From positions 3,100,001 to 3,164,000 of the forward strand of contig JAACJO010000003.1 of the NCBI GenBank assembly GCA_013368445.1: a DNA stretch of 64,000 nt, written 5' to 3'. The position numbers and the translations under genes are program-made. Below are positions 11,385-22,480 of this stretch, in pieces. Source of the stretch: Leucocoprinus leucothites (taxonomy: Eukaryota > Basidiomycota > Agaricomycetes > Agaricales > Agaricaceae). The notes under the pieces are model-generated. The model made no database searches, had not been told where the DNA came from, and was given only the letters and a program-made list of their open reading frames with translations. Numbering within the stretch: the first letter of the stretch is position 1; every line of letters begins with the position of its first letter.

Positions 11385-13659
11385 TCAGAATATCAAGAGA
11401 AGATAACAAGGTATACAATTACTTACATTGTGAGTGCTGGCCAAATGAAACACACCTCCCATCTGGTAAGGGACTGCTTCATTTTCCCCATGCCCCAAAA
11501 TCCAGACCTCTCGGTTTTCTATACACATAGGGATTGGACATCTGTCCTTTCAAATGATCTTATCACTAAGTTCAGCTGGGAGCTGCAAGTATCAATCACA
11601 TTATGAGTGGGAATTCTAGGAAATAAATGGTCCTAAGAACTTGCATTGTTTCTTAATTGACTAGCTTTGATTGACCACATGGGCCCATTACCCATCAACC
11701 TGAGTATTTTCCTGAAGGGGATTGTGGCAAGAGATGTAGCAGTCTCGAGATCAATTGGATGACTGGATAGAAGTATCCATAAGACCTCCAAAGCTCGGCA
11801 ATAGTGATTCCGATAAGATGAATTTCCTGAAATAATGGTACTTGAGGGGAAAATGATGCCTGAGGAATCTGTGAGTGACATGACACCTTATTAGAGTAAG
11901 AAACACTAGGTGGGCTTAGTGAACACAATACCTGTACTACAAGAGCATACTTCATGCAACTACCTCAGAAGCTCCCACCTCCACCCAATCAAGAAGTCAC
12001 TTTGAATACAGAGCTCCTTGGACCGCTGTGAATCTTTCATGAAATCAAGGAATGATGTGTGGTAGAATTGTATGGAATTTTCCACCTTCATGACTGACTG
12101 TATGGAAGTGCAGGCATGATGGAGCTGCTCAATGGAAAGGAAGAGGGCACAGGCAACATCATTTATACCCATTGATGATATAAAATAAAGCAAGAGAATT
12201 CTCCGAAGTGTAGTTGTGATCTTTGGTGGGACTTGTTGCATGATAAGGGTATAGAAATAATCCATCTCCGCCAATGGGTTGTCCTCTCCAACCTTAGCAG
12301 AGACCTCCTTAACAAACTCGACCACTATATGCAGCTGGTCTTCGGGTCCAAGAGAGTTTTCGTCCTTGATGAAACGAATCATAGTCGCCACATAGATCCA
12401 AAGTCCAGCACCATGTTCAACAAGCAGGGCGAGTACATCCTCAGATGGCCACGACTCTGGGAGGCCATGATCCTCACGGATCTTCTTGAACTCATCAGTC
12501 AGGTAGAGTAGGATCTCGTGATCGATTGCACGGGATACGGGAAGTTCGAGGGAAGATAAGACAGCAGATACAGGAATGGAGTTCATTGTTTGGATAATGG
12601 GTTCTTTGGGGCGGCTGGTGATGAACCAGCGGAAGGGTGTTGTATGCTTCCGAACGGAGGCTGCGATGACTCTAATAATTTCACACTGCTCTACCGCACC
12701 ACGGCACTCATCCAGCCCATCGATAACCACGACGCGTCCATCCATGCCACTCCCTGTAATATCAACACTACGTAGGGGGTTAACCAGCAAGTCCTCGAAC
12801 TGTGTTGATAGTGATGTCATTGCGAGAGCAGGATCATCCATCATGTGCTGGTTGATGATTTCCCGGAACGGAGGGCATTTGGCAGCAATTTGATATGCGA
12901 TGGAGGTAAACACGCGTCGAGGATCATCGCGATTTCCATTGGAGCGCGAAAAGAAGAGGGCAGCGGCAAGTTTGTCTATGGGTGCCAGGGCCTCGGCACA
13001 GCTTTGGGCGATGGCTGATTTGCCAACACCAAAGGGACCACGCATCCAGAGAATGGGTTCCTGGCGATCCGACCGACCCTGCGCCCAGTCAGTGATGAGG
13101 GTAATGTACTCTTCTCGAGTACCAAGGTGGCATTTCGGTGGGGGATAGTGAGCGCTGGAGTTGTAGAATGCATCTGGTATTGAATGCATGAGCAGCTCTT
13201 TGATGCCTACTGAAAACGTGAGACGAGCCTCGGCTTAACTCAAAAACACTGAAGCTCACCAGAGCCCGCAGGCAAGGATGTATGAAATTGAGGGTTATAG
13301 ATGGCAAAATCATGTGCATTATCAAACAATCTATGCGCTCGAAAATGAAGAGTCGACGTCGAAGAGGAGGAGGGGATAAGTGGCAGGACAGTTAGAGACG
13401 AATTGGCAGCTGTAAGACTCAGAGGCTCCGGGTATGGGACCCCGGTGGGGACCGCGCCAGGGAGCACTTGGGTAGCACGCTGGGGAGTCGCAGGCGTCAA
13501 AGTATCAGGTTGCAAAACAGGCAGCTCATGATACAGAAGAGTAGAAAGTCGACCAGGGGGAGGTCGAATAGCAGGATCTTCAGACTGGCTGGAACGTGTG
13601 CCCCGGTCAGGGTAAGGAGAGTGTCTAGTAATAATCTTGTGAGAGCAGGTGGCGGGCAT
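11385..13659 (-). pseudogene. NACHT-domain STAND NTPase, unit A (decaying)
   Basis: Four exons are recognisable by alignment to the intact copies: 13260-13659, 11932-13206, 11645-11868 and 11385-11582. Exon 2 has the family-constant 1275 nt and encodes a complete NACHT core: Walker A G-P-F-G-V-G-K-S (about residues 190-197) and Walker B V-V-I-D-G-L-D-E-C (about 292-301). A TAG at 11960-11962 replaces the Trp codon of the intact copies near the exon end, and a TGA at 11550-11552 replaces an Arg codon in exon 4. Exon 3 is 6 nt shorter in frame. Intron 3 has a GC donor (GCAAGT) instead of GT. The first stop would leave the ATPase intact but remove about 150 C-terminal residues, so a truncated product is possible. 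Confidence 0.85.
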
Positions 13660-14119
13660 TGTATGTGGAAGAGACTATGCACCGACAGTCACAGGAATGG
13701 GTGAGAGGGGAGGGTAAGGAAGGGGAAATATGCTGTGCAAGTTCGCTGGGCGTTCTATCCCTCCACGAGTTGATTATTGAAAGACGCCCAGCATCACTAT
13801 TCTCACAGAGAACATGCCATAACAGGTGTGATTCACACAGCTCGTAAGGGGTTTGGACTTGTGTAATGGGCCATGAAAGCTGTACTCTCGCTGGGAGGCT
13901 TTTTCCGGCTCGTACAAGCCGGCTCTTGACAAAAGTTAACAGCGACTACCGGAGCTGGGTTGATGAACTTGAAATCCAAATAGCGAACCAATGATGGCAT
14001 GGTGATTGATCATCACATCACCGTAACCCAATCAAACGCCTCTCAAAATACCATGCTTCCACAACACACACCTTCATCATCGAACCTCGATTCTGCTCTA
14101 CCGCTTCTGAAAGCCTACT

Positions 14120-14870
14120 CCTCCCATCATCCAAGAAAACTGCTAAAAAAAAGAATGCTGAGAGTTACAAGGCCGAAGCACTCGTTTGAGAACGACAAAG
14201 TTAAAGAACCCGCAAGAAGATCAGAAACTGATAGAAGGTGTTGTGTAGAACAAGAAGGGAAAGGATCATACTGGGTGACGCCAGTATGGCAGAAGGCCAG
14301 GCTGTTGGCGATATAGAGACCAGGATGCTGGAGGTGGAGCAAGCGCGGATGACCAATATGAGGGTTTGATAGAATATAAGGAGGGCTCCAACTTTGACGG
14401 CAGCGCTATGGATGAAAACGAATACGGAGCTGAGTCAGATGATGGTGTGGAAGATGATGATGCACAAATGGGGTTGTGCAAGGAACAGGATATCGAAGAC
14501 GACAATATAAACTTTGACACCGACTCAAAACCGATACCAGCTGTAGCAAAATCCACTTCACCAAAAACACCATCCAACCATCTCCTCAATGAGATTCTGA
14601 AGCCGCCTTTTATCGAGCACAATTTCTGAGGCTACTTTCAAAGAAAAACACGCCCTTGCGGAAAGAGCAGAAAAAGCAGAAGCATACCTCATCTACACCA
14701 AAGATACTATCATCCGGTAAACCACAATCGTCCTTCACACGTTGACATATAACATTATCTCGTATTCTCGACACTACCGTCAACAACAAAACCTGTGTCG
14801 TTCTGAATGGATATACCTTCCGCAAATGTTAACAACTCCCTCGATCCCAACCTCGTTCTCAAAGACCAAA
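14120..14870 (+). pseudogene. Relic of a plus-strand acidic coiled-coil ORF, unit A
   Basis: An open stretch at 14366-14629 encodes an acidic segment (words D-G-S-A-M-D-E-N-E and G-A-E-S-D-D-G-V-E-D-D-D). It continues in another frame with K-E-K-H-A-L-A-E-R-A-E-K-A-E-A, then a possible GTAAAC donor. Unit B carries the same relic at 30460-31240 with different frame breaks, so neither copy is intact. I do not recognise the family. Confidence 0.45.
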
Positions 14871-14879
14871 AATCAAACG

Positions 14880-15185
14880 CCGATAAATGTTGGGAGCAAA
14901 GAGAACCCTGTCGAGCTATAGCTGATTAGTATCTTCGAATAGCCAAAATTGGGATCCTACGACGAAATGGACTGGCATCACGTTTTATTCAGGTTGTTGA
15001 TAGCACACTTTCTTTTACCACGCATTTATTCATGTTCCCTCTCAGACGAATAAGTCTGACAGCTTGAAATAGATATATTATGTTCCATTTATCCACTTGA
15101 AAACCCGCGCATTGAGTACCAGTACAGGCTAGATTAATACACGACGAACATTTGTCCAAGCACCAAATCCAGGAAACCCCAGTTC
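14880..15185. repeat. Non-coding block shared with unit B
   Basis: About 300 nt aligned with 31250-31565 (shared words include TTGAGTACCAGTA and TTGTCCAAGCAC). No supported coding content. It is part of the segmental duplication. Confidence 0.55.
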
Positions 15186-15188
15186 TCA

Positions 15189-15640
15189 CGGATCTCCTTG
15201 AGCTCGTCAGTGAGGAACAGTAGAAAGCTGAGCGGGTAGTGATTGTGGAACAGGATCTTCGGACTGGGTGGAATCTGCAGTGAGATCAGGATAGGGAGGA
15301 TGTCTAGCAATAAGCCTACAAGAGCATCTGGCGGGCATCGTGTGCAAAGTGAAACTTAGACCTGTGGTTACAGGAGGGGATGAGAGGAGGAAGACGAGGG
15401 GGAGGGGGAGGAACGAGCTGTCTTGGCTTGTAAGTTTCCAGGGGTCCACGAGGCTGGCTATCACAAGGTGCCCATAATCAATATTCTCGGTGAGACTGGG
15501 TCAGTGTCCCCAGCACATATAGCTATGGTGAGTATCAAAGCAAATACATCAAGCCATGGGAGCAAGGAGAAAGCGCCATTTAATCCATTCCATGTAAGTC
15601 AAGGTTGCTGAGTAAACTGCCATGTCGCTTTTGCAGGCGT
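15189..15640 (-). pseudogene. Fifth NACHT copy: 5' fragment with internal deletion
   Basis: Bases 15189-15230 match the NACHT exon 2 segment encoding the L-T-D-E-L/F-K-K-I-R-E region. They then jump straight into an exon-1-like sequence (15232-15340, M-P-A-R-C-S-C-R start at about 15340) and the upstream flank of the NACHT genes, including the box TATAGCTATGGTGAG at 15523. Most of exon 2 is missing, so this is a deletion derivative of an additional NACHT gene. Confidence 0.7.
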
Positions 15641-16250
15641 CATTGATTTGTTAGAGCCAGGAGACTGGTATCAGCCGTCCAGTACCGCTCCCAAGGGCAC
15701 TATTCAGAATGTACAACAATCCAACGCGTGTGGCCATGCCCATGCCACAAACAACGACGATCACCCAGGATGACCACCCCCAGTTCCTCCGGGAATGGTA
15801 CTTCATGCCAGCTCGACAGTTGAATGTGGCTGCAAGATCGCATACGACCCTAGCGATATGCCACAGATGCAGTGAGGATGAAAGGAAAGATGCTGCAGCT
15901 GACAATTTAATAAGAGCGCCGCTACTGGTGCTAAAACGACAAACAGGTTTTCCACAGCACGTACGAGCTGGACTACAGATTTCATGACAATGTCATTCTG
16001 GGATACCGATATACATGTTCATATATGTTGCAAGGATGTATTTTCATCGAGTCAACGTCTTTACAAGTGTCGCGTTGTCGAAGAATCTGAGCCGTCTAGA
16101 AATCGTCGATGATTGGCAAACAGGAGAAACAATACTCCACAAGTCATTGAAGCTGATGAATATGCTACAGGAGATGGGAAGACTCACAGTGAACAACCGA
16201 ATAGATCGATTTGAGGGACGTTGGCCTACCGGGCTTTTCAAATGTTATTC
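15640..16250. repeat. Duplicated degenerate block, unit A copy
   Basis: This aligns with 32935-33210, 40450-40660 and 47230-47410 in the other units (shared words CAGAGTGTACAGCC-like, CATGCCACAAACGACG-like and GGATGAAGCGAAGATGGGAG-like). Short open frames exist in both strands but none is conserved across copies, so I see no surviving gene. Confidence 0.55.
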
Positions 16251-16252
16251 CG

Positions 16253-16411
16253 TGTTAGAATAGCAATCTGAGGATTATCCTTGTGATTTATTCTGAGTTT
16301 AAATATATTCTATTGTTTCTATGGTATATAATCTTGTAGTCTACATTCTTGTACCTTGCTCGTTTGCCCTCCAATACCACCGTGTTTGCCCTGCATCGAG
16401 TTCCTTCAACA
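16253..16411 (+). mobile_element. Short solo LTR (159 bp) in unit A
   Basis: It begins TGTTAGAATAGC and ends CTTCAACA. The flanks read TTCCG on the left and TTCCA on the right, a 5-bp duplication with one change. The unit B copy of this locus (about 33560) lacks the insertion, which confirms the boundaries. A related LTR begins at 20857 (shared GGATTATCCTTGTGATTTAT-like core). Confidence 0.75.
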
Positions 16412-17098
16412 TTCCAAGGCTACAAGACCTTGAATGCTTTGGAGATCAACTTGCTGTTCAAGCAAGTACATGAACGATCAGTAAATGTCGTCCATCATAA
16501 ACAAAGGCGCTCTACGCACCGAAAAAGGAAATTTCCTCTTATTGGTATGGCCATTCACCCCCTCATCGATTTCTGAATTACATGCCTCGTCTCCCTCCTC
16601 ACGTATATTGCCTGCCACCCAGCATTCTTCGGTCGCTTCACTCTGCCATATCATAGATTGTGCTGATCAGGACACAAGGCACCGAGATGCCCAAAACCCT
16701 TGTACACCTTCGATCTACTTCCAACAGCAGCCTGAGTATAGCACCCCAACCTGCAGGTACTACTCAATCAAGCACGCTCTTTGATCCCACCCGTCCGTTG
16801 GGGTAAACATCCAAATTGACGCTGAGAGTCTCAGCGGTGGCTTTATAGTAGAAGACCTGGACTAGGTGGGGGAGACGCGTTTCTCCTGGGTGTGTTGGGA
16901 TGGCGTTGTCGTTATCGGGGGTGAGGACAGCCAGGTTGGGGTCAGCAGGCTCGTATGGTGGGACCCCTGTCTGAGCAGTAACAGCTGGAGGAGTGAACGT
17001 TGACAGTTCCAAGCTTCGTTCTGGCGTTGAATTGGTAATCGAGCCACTATGCTGGATTTCCAACTTTGGAGGGAGTTGTGTCTGATAGACCGAAGGGT

Positions 17099-18910
17099 TT
17101 ATTTTTTGAGTTTATTTATGCAAGAGAGACATACAGCGTTTTCGGATTCGGGAACTTCTACTTGTTTTACAAGGAGTTCTGTGGCGAGAGGATGAGATAA
17201 AGAGGACGAGAGAGGAGGTTTGGATGGGAATATGAAAATGGTCACTGACGATGAGAAAGGGAAAGAGATGAGTACTCCTCTACTGGCCTCGTGCTCTATC
17301 AGGCTCAAGAGACAAGTTCTGCTCTTGTAAGAACTGGTGACGCCCGCGCTACGATACGAGTTTAGCACCGACACGGAACGATTGCGCTCTCCAGCTTCTG
17401 AAGATCCCCAGCAATGTCTCTTTAGCTCTGCAATAATGACGGCTGAGCTCTGATCCTCGGTAAGGACCACGGATCCCTGGGAGACCGGACTGGTTGAGGA
17501 GAGAGTGATTCGAGGTGATCATGGGGGTGAGTGCATTCTGCGAGAAGATAAATTGGGGAAGAGCTGAGGGAGGGCTGGTAACGGACATCTGAGGTCTGTG
17601 GATACCTGACTCTTGGAGGACAGAGAGGGAAATGCATGGACTGTATTTACTGACATTAGAGGTCAAGTTGGGTAAGGATTCATGACACTTTGATTACCGA
17701 TCATAGCCAAGTTCCCACATATCAACTTGACGCCAACGCCTCCGGCAGCGGCGGCTATGGGTGTCTTTCTGCAATACACCACATCACCATCGTTGCTGGT
17801 TGGTCGTTCCAGTATCCCTGCTCAAAACAAGGATGCCAGGTATACCATGGCTAGTAAGAACACTCGACGCAACCCAGAACGCCTGCCCCTGGGACTGGCT
17901 GGTATTCACACACAGACGACAAAACCCATGGTAATTATTGAGAACCAAAAGATGCCATTATATATGTTAGACCCAGGCCAAATGTTGTATACATATCTCG
18001 AACAGCCAATCTAGATTAGAAGATTGCCACCATTAGAGCGCCATATTATAGTAGTAACAATTCTTGTCATCTGAATTGCAACAATCAATATGAGAATCCA
18101 ATGTGCGATCAAAGAAAGTTGACCTACTCTCTTCACAAGAGCCCATCCGCCCAAGATTGCTTGACACAGGCTCTGTCGCAGAGCTTGTCGGGCACGTACC
18201 GCCCTTACATAGCATCCAACAGGCAAGATCCAAACGGACCCTCCTCCGATGTCGCTTCTCAACACTTCTCAGCACCGTCGTTGGTGGGTTTTCCGACTTG
18301 AGAAGAGGCAGAAGACGGCGCTGGTAACCGGATGATGCACACGGCCATGAGATGGAGGAAGGAGAGGAGGATGGGATGGAGACTTTGCTGCTTGCCATAG
18401 AATATGCTGCGCTCTCGGAACGAGGCATAGACGTAACGGTGCATTCTGAAATAGGGGTTCTCACCCAAGCTGGTTTGGGAGGGACGACGGATGGAGACGT
18501 AGACAAAGTGGGTCTGGGCACAGATGATGCCCTCGACACGGCTGGAGATATGATGGGTGTTTTGCCTACAGGTGGATTGAGTAAGAGAATAATCGATACA
18601 AGATAGGATTACATACTGACAGGCATCTGGGTTGACGGAACTTTGAAGGGCCACCCTTCTGTAGTAAGATGCTTGTTTGGAGTGACTTTCGCCTGATAGA
18701 TCGAAAAGCTGGGCAGCGCTTCCAGATTTGAGAGTTTCAAATTCTTTCACAAGGAGTTCCGTGGCAGGAGACAGGATAAAGAGGAGGAAGTGGAGGACGG
18801 CGACGCGGGAATGGTCGCTGGTGATGGGAGGGATGAGAGGCGAGGGTGGACCTGTATTCCCATGTGCCATCAATTTTGAGGGACCAGTTCTGACCTCACA
18901 ACTCAGTGTC
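17099..18910 (-). pseudogene. Two relics of an unknown duplicated gene (Q-L-F-D-L-S-G-E type), unit A
   Basis: Minus-strand stretches at about 17100-17330 and 18650-18910 carry variants of the words A-T-E-L-L-V-K and Q-L-F-D-L-S-G-E-S, with matching flanks. Similar relics occur at 34260-34500 and 36360-36610 (unit B) and 41500-41730 (unit C). Frames disagree between copies, so none looks functional and I cannot assign a family. Confidence 0.4.
18040..18275 (-). pseudogene. Cysteine-rich secreted-gene relic, unit A
   Basis: The minus strand matches exon 2 and exon 3 of the gene at 48029-48583 (shared coding words S-C-L-L-D-A-M and D-K-N-C-Y). Exon 1 with the signal peptide is absent, and several stops are present, including the same TAA after D-A-M as in unit D. 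Confidence 0.6.
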
Positions 18911-19265
18911 GTTCACATAAAGGACACGAGTTCAGCATCGGCGCGGCTGTTTGCAGTCTCCAGTCGCTAGAGATCCTCGGCCCATCTCTTCAGCTCTGCC
19001 CTTCTGGTATGTGGGACTCTGGGCGATGGTATTGAGAGAGGGGTTCGGTGGAAGAGGGGGTGATTCAAGGTTGTTGAGGTAATAAGAGCATTCTACAAGG
19101 AGATGAATCGGGGAGAGTAGGGATGGGTATGTTGAAGGTCTGCATGTGGCCTATTCTCGGAGACAGAGATGTGCAGACAGTGAGAGGTCTGTGAAGGCAC
19201 ATTTCTACGATGTCATCTCAGAAATTGCCAGAATGTAATAAATAGCTTAACACACATGTTCAGTG

Positions 19266-19640
19266 TCAGATCCATGAGCCTCGTCCTCTACCAGCATCGT
19301 GCCGTCCCCGCCTGCAGCAGTTGACGCTCCGAGGGGAGTATGTGAAATACCACTGGAAAAGAGCTATGTCAAATGTTGACGCTTCACTGTCAGAAGTTGA
19401 TGCTCTGGTCCATTGCATTACGCCGAGTCTTGCTTGGGATGTGGTTGAAACAGACCTTGTGCATGATGTCAGGATCGACAGACCATTGTGATCGCTGACC
19501 AGAGCATCCGATACGTGGTACCCTAGGTCTTGGCCAATTCGTCTCCAGCTTGTGCTACCATCGTGGTGCAGCCTCTGGGTAGTTTCTGTAGATTTGACGA
19601 GGATTGGGTGGTGGACTGTAGCTACGTATGGTGCCACGAG
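19266..19640 (-). pseudogene. Relic of an unknown duplicated gene (H-H-P-I-L-V-K type), unit A
   Basis: The open frame contains V-H-H-P-I-L-V-K, T-Q-R-L-H-H-D-G and G-Q-D-L-G-Y-H-V-S-D-A-L. Similar pieces, each differently broken, occur at 34880-35170 and 36840-37240 (unit B) and at 42250-42530 and 42560-42760 (unit C). This is a once-coding multicopy sequence of unknown family. Confidence 0.45.
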
Positions 19641-19755
19641 GGTGGGAGTTCGGCTATCAGACTGAGTTCAGGCTGTGGCAGTGCTGATGCTGTCCAATCC
19701 GAATGGAGCTCTTTCTCAAATACGTTTGCCAAGTGATTGATACAGCAGTAAGGTA

Positions 19756-20462
19756 CAGTCGAGGACAGTCAAACTCCACCAAAAAAATCAAATTTCTCAG
19801 ATTTTCCCAAAAGTACTCGCAATTGATAGATCTCACTAAGAGCTATCTCTGGACCAAAAATGAACGAAATTCAACGAGCCGTTCTCTCGGAAAATGCCAA
19901 ATAAGGTTAATGTGCCAAAATTATGGCCGGATACCAAAATTTGTATTACAAATAATGAAAATATGCGCAATCGACTCCTTTTGGCTGCCTGAATCTGGTG
20001 CCAAAGTTTTAAGAAATTCTCACAAGCGGTTCCTGCAAAATAAATTGAATAAAATTCGGCTTGGCTTCCATTTTTGGTATCTCATGTCATCACGTCAGCG
20101 CTTGGTGTCAACCCAAATTAGGTTTCCATCAAAAAGTAATTCGGGACATTGACTTTACACCAAAATCAGTTAAAGAAGTCATTTCACCCTCTCAAATCTC
20201 AGGATAACAAAGCCCTGACTGGTCCATCATGGTAATTTGGCCTAGACTGGGGCAAAAATGGTGTAATATTATTGTAATTGGGCACTATTATCTCCAAAAA
20301 AAGTCAAAAAATAATGGCCGGAACCAAAAACGCGTGGGAAAAACTTCGGAAGTGTGTTTTTTGACTCCTTTTCTAAATCTGAGTCCAACCCCAAAGTTTT
20401 GAAGTGATTCAACAAGCAGTTATTGAGATACTCAATTGGTGGAGTTTGACTGTCCTCGACTG
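19756..20462. mobile_element. 707-bp TIR element (MITE-like) with TA target site
   Basis: The two ends form a perfect 27-bp inverted repeat beginning CAGTCGAGGACAGTCAAACT. TA flanks both sides (19754-19755 and 20463-20464), as expected for Tc1/mariner-type insertion. No transposase is encoded. The interior is AT-rich and contains repeated words such as AATTATGGCCGGA. It is probably a non-autonomous element mobilised in trans. It sits at the right end of unit A. Confidence 0.85.
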
Positions 20463-20589
20463 TACATCCTGCTAGATCACTGCACCCTTATGTAATATGA
20501 TTAGTAAGCAGCGAAATATCCGATTTCGAAGAACCAAAAAATCAAAAGTTCAAAAGTCTCGAAATATTAGTATCTATGTATCTATGATG

Positions 20590-20770
20590 TTCAGGGGAGC
20601 ATATTCTGATGATCCTGATGCAGTTGAAGCCTTATATCTGGTGGTAAGATCCGATGTCCATGGTACTTTCTATTTGCCCATGCAGCTTCAGGACCAATAA
20701 GGCCCTTTGAATATGCATCAATGAACCTTGCAGCACAATTAGCATGAGGTTGTTTCGTGTGCCTTCGGCA
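20590..20770 (-). pseudogene. C-terminal piece of the basidiomycete DDE transposase
   Basis: The minus strand encodes A-A-R-F-I-D-A-Y-S-K-G-L...A-A-W-A-N-R-K-Y-H-G-H-R, the typical C-terminus of the transposase whose body lies at 22826-25253. Just upstream on that strand is CATTGCAG, a good acceptor. The two parts are separated by about 2 kb of inserted retroelement DNA. Confidence 0.65.
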
Positions 20771-20856
20771 CGCTGTGAACTGCAATGGTAAATCTGTGTT
20801 TCAAAGCACAATCTAATTCATAGTCACACTCTATGAATCTTGTTGTAAATACAACT

Positions 20857-22480
20857 TGTTAGATTATCCTTGTGATTTATTCTGAGTTTGAATTCAGTCT
20901 ATTGTTTCTATGGTATATAAATTTCTAGTCAGCATTTCTGTACTTCTCTTGTTTACACTCCAATGCTCACTCAACATTGAGCTCTTTCAATACAACTCCT
21001 AAGTAAAACCACAATTGTCCACCTGGCATGGACTTTGCCCATGCCTTGAAGGGTTTCTCAACTATGTTACCAGACTTTGTAAATATTCTTGTACTTTAAT
21101 TTATCTTAGATTTAGCAAACAATCTTTGTGCTCTATTTTCTCTGCTTGGTGTTTGACTCAGTTATGCATTCTGCATCCTATCTGATCTCTACTCTCCCTC
21201 ACTCTTGTCCTCCTCATCTAACACTCAGGTCATACAGTAGTTGAGGCTGAGATGTAAGTCAACTGTCAACAGCCAGCTCAGCTATCCAGTTGACATTAGC
21301 ATCTCCTACATCAATTATCTCTTTCATAACCCAGGTCAGACATTAGAAATTCAATAACTGGCATTCACCCTCAGCTCTTGACTTAGATATTTATATACTT
21401 TGTAATCTGTACTCAAAATCTGAGTTTGAGCTTCTCTACCTCTAAATATCAATACCAATTTTCCAGTCATGTTTAAATTACAGCTGATCTCCCTGGACTG
21501 AGTGAGTGAGGGACTTGAGTTCCAGCCAGAACTGTCAGCCATGAGCCAGATTCTTGTGCTTGTTGTGTATTTAAGTGCCCATTCATGTGCAATATAAGTA
21601 CATCTCAGCCAGTTTGAGCCAGATTCTCGCGCTTGTTACACAAATAAGCGCCCGTTCATGCGCGGCATATTCAGCTATCTAGTTCTGAGCCAGTTCCCTA
21701 TATAATATATTTATTCAGCCTGGGCTGAGCACAGACTGGACACCCTTCTCTCAGCTATCAGCTCTGAATCTCCTACACTCCCCCAGAGCTCCCTGCTATA
21801 AGGTAGTGCCAGCCATCATTGACATTCTCGCGCTTGTCGCATAAAAAGCGCCCATCTACACACAACATAAACACATCTCAGCTACCCATCTCTGAGGCAG
21901 TTTCTTATAATATATTTACTTAACATTGGTTGAGGACAGCCTTCTCTCAGCTATCAGCTCTGGCATTGTGACATCAAACAGCCACTGGGGGGTCTCTTGC
22001 ACTCAAATCCATTCCAGAGCTTCCAGTGATAAGATAGCACCAACCATCATTCACATTCTCGCGCTTGTCGCATATTTAAGCGCCCGTTTGCGCACAACCT
22101 GAGCACACCTCAGCTATGGTAGTTCTGCTAGTGCTCCATAATATATTTATTCACCCCTCTCTCAGCTATCAGCTCTGGCTCTCCTGCACTTAAGCCCCAA
22201 CCCAGAGCTCCCAGCTATGAGCCAGCCACCATCTAGGTTCTCGCGCTTGTCGTACAATTAAGCGCCTGTTCACGCGCGCAATCCCAACACATACCATCTC
22301 TCAGCCAGTTTCCCGCGCCAAAACGCGTGTTTAAGCGTTGTAAAGCGCACACAATGCCCACCAGAGGCCAGCCAACACCCTCAGTAATGCCCATCAACAG
22401 CCATCAGCCAGTGGTGATGGGGTTCCCACCTGCCAACACAGAGCCACCATAACAGTACGGGCCATTGATTTGTCATGATG
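20857..22480 (+). mobile_element. 5' part of an LTR retroelement: LTR, repeated leader, gag start
   Basis: An LTR-like sequence starts TGTTAGATTATCC at 20857 and is related to the solo LTR at 16253. It is followed by a long non-coding leader with tandem repeats (21550-22350), then an ATG at 22354 opening a short Pro-rich frame (M-P-T-R-G-Q-P-T-P-S) that stops after about 32 codons. No pol domain follows, so the element is truncated. It separates two parts of a DDE transposase gene. Confidence 0.5.
21550..22350. repeat. Tandem leader repeats with GCGCTT...AAGCGC hairpin cores
   Basis: Five cores (starting near 21550, 21623, 21824, 22055 and 22237) read TTCTCGCGCTTGTCGCAT-like followed by AAGCGCCCGTT. 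Each forms a 6-bp inverted repeat, and a divergent sixth lies at about 22309. Between the later cores, longer blocks of about 180-230 bp recur (CTCAGCTATCAGCTCTG, CCAGAGCTCCC). The first core has lost all CpGs (TTCTTGTGCTTGTTGTGTAT). Confidence 0.75.

Larger units (their letters stand above)
11385..19740 (-). repeat. Array unit A (NACHT pseudogene plus relics)
   Basis: This is the first of four direct-orientation segmental duplicates. Shared landmarks with unit B, in the same order, are the NACHT gene, a plus-strand acidic ORF relic, a NACHT upstream region, a block beginning CTGGTATCAGC, minus-strand relics with the words Q-L-F-D-L-S-G-E-S and H-H-P-I-L-V-K, and the 3' part of a cysteine-rich gene. 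A 159-bp LTR and a 707-bp TIR element are unit-specific insertions. Boundaries are approximate because the left side is cut by transposon DNA. Confidence 0.75.

Noticed and set aside
12576..12893. Plus-strand ORFs opposite the NACHT exons (also near 28966, 39349, 46115)
   Set aside because: They recur only because the NACHT exon is duplicated; they have no independent features.
21550..22350. CRISPR-like array
   Set aside because: The repeats are irregularly spaced (73-231 nt), diverged and lie in a retroelement leader of a eukaryote; not a CRISPR.
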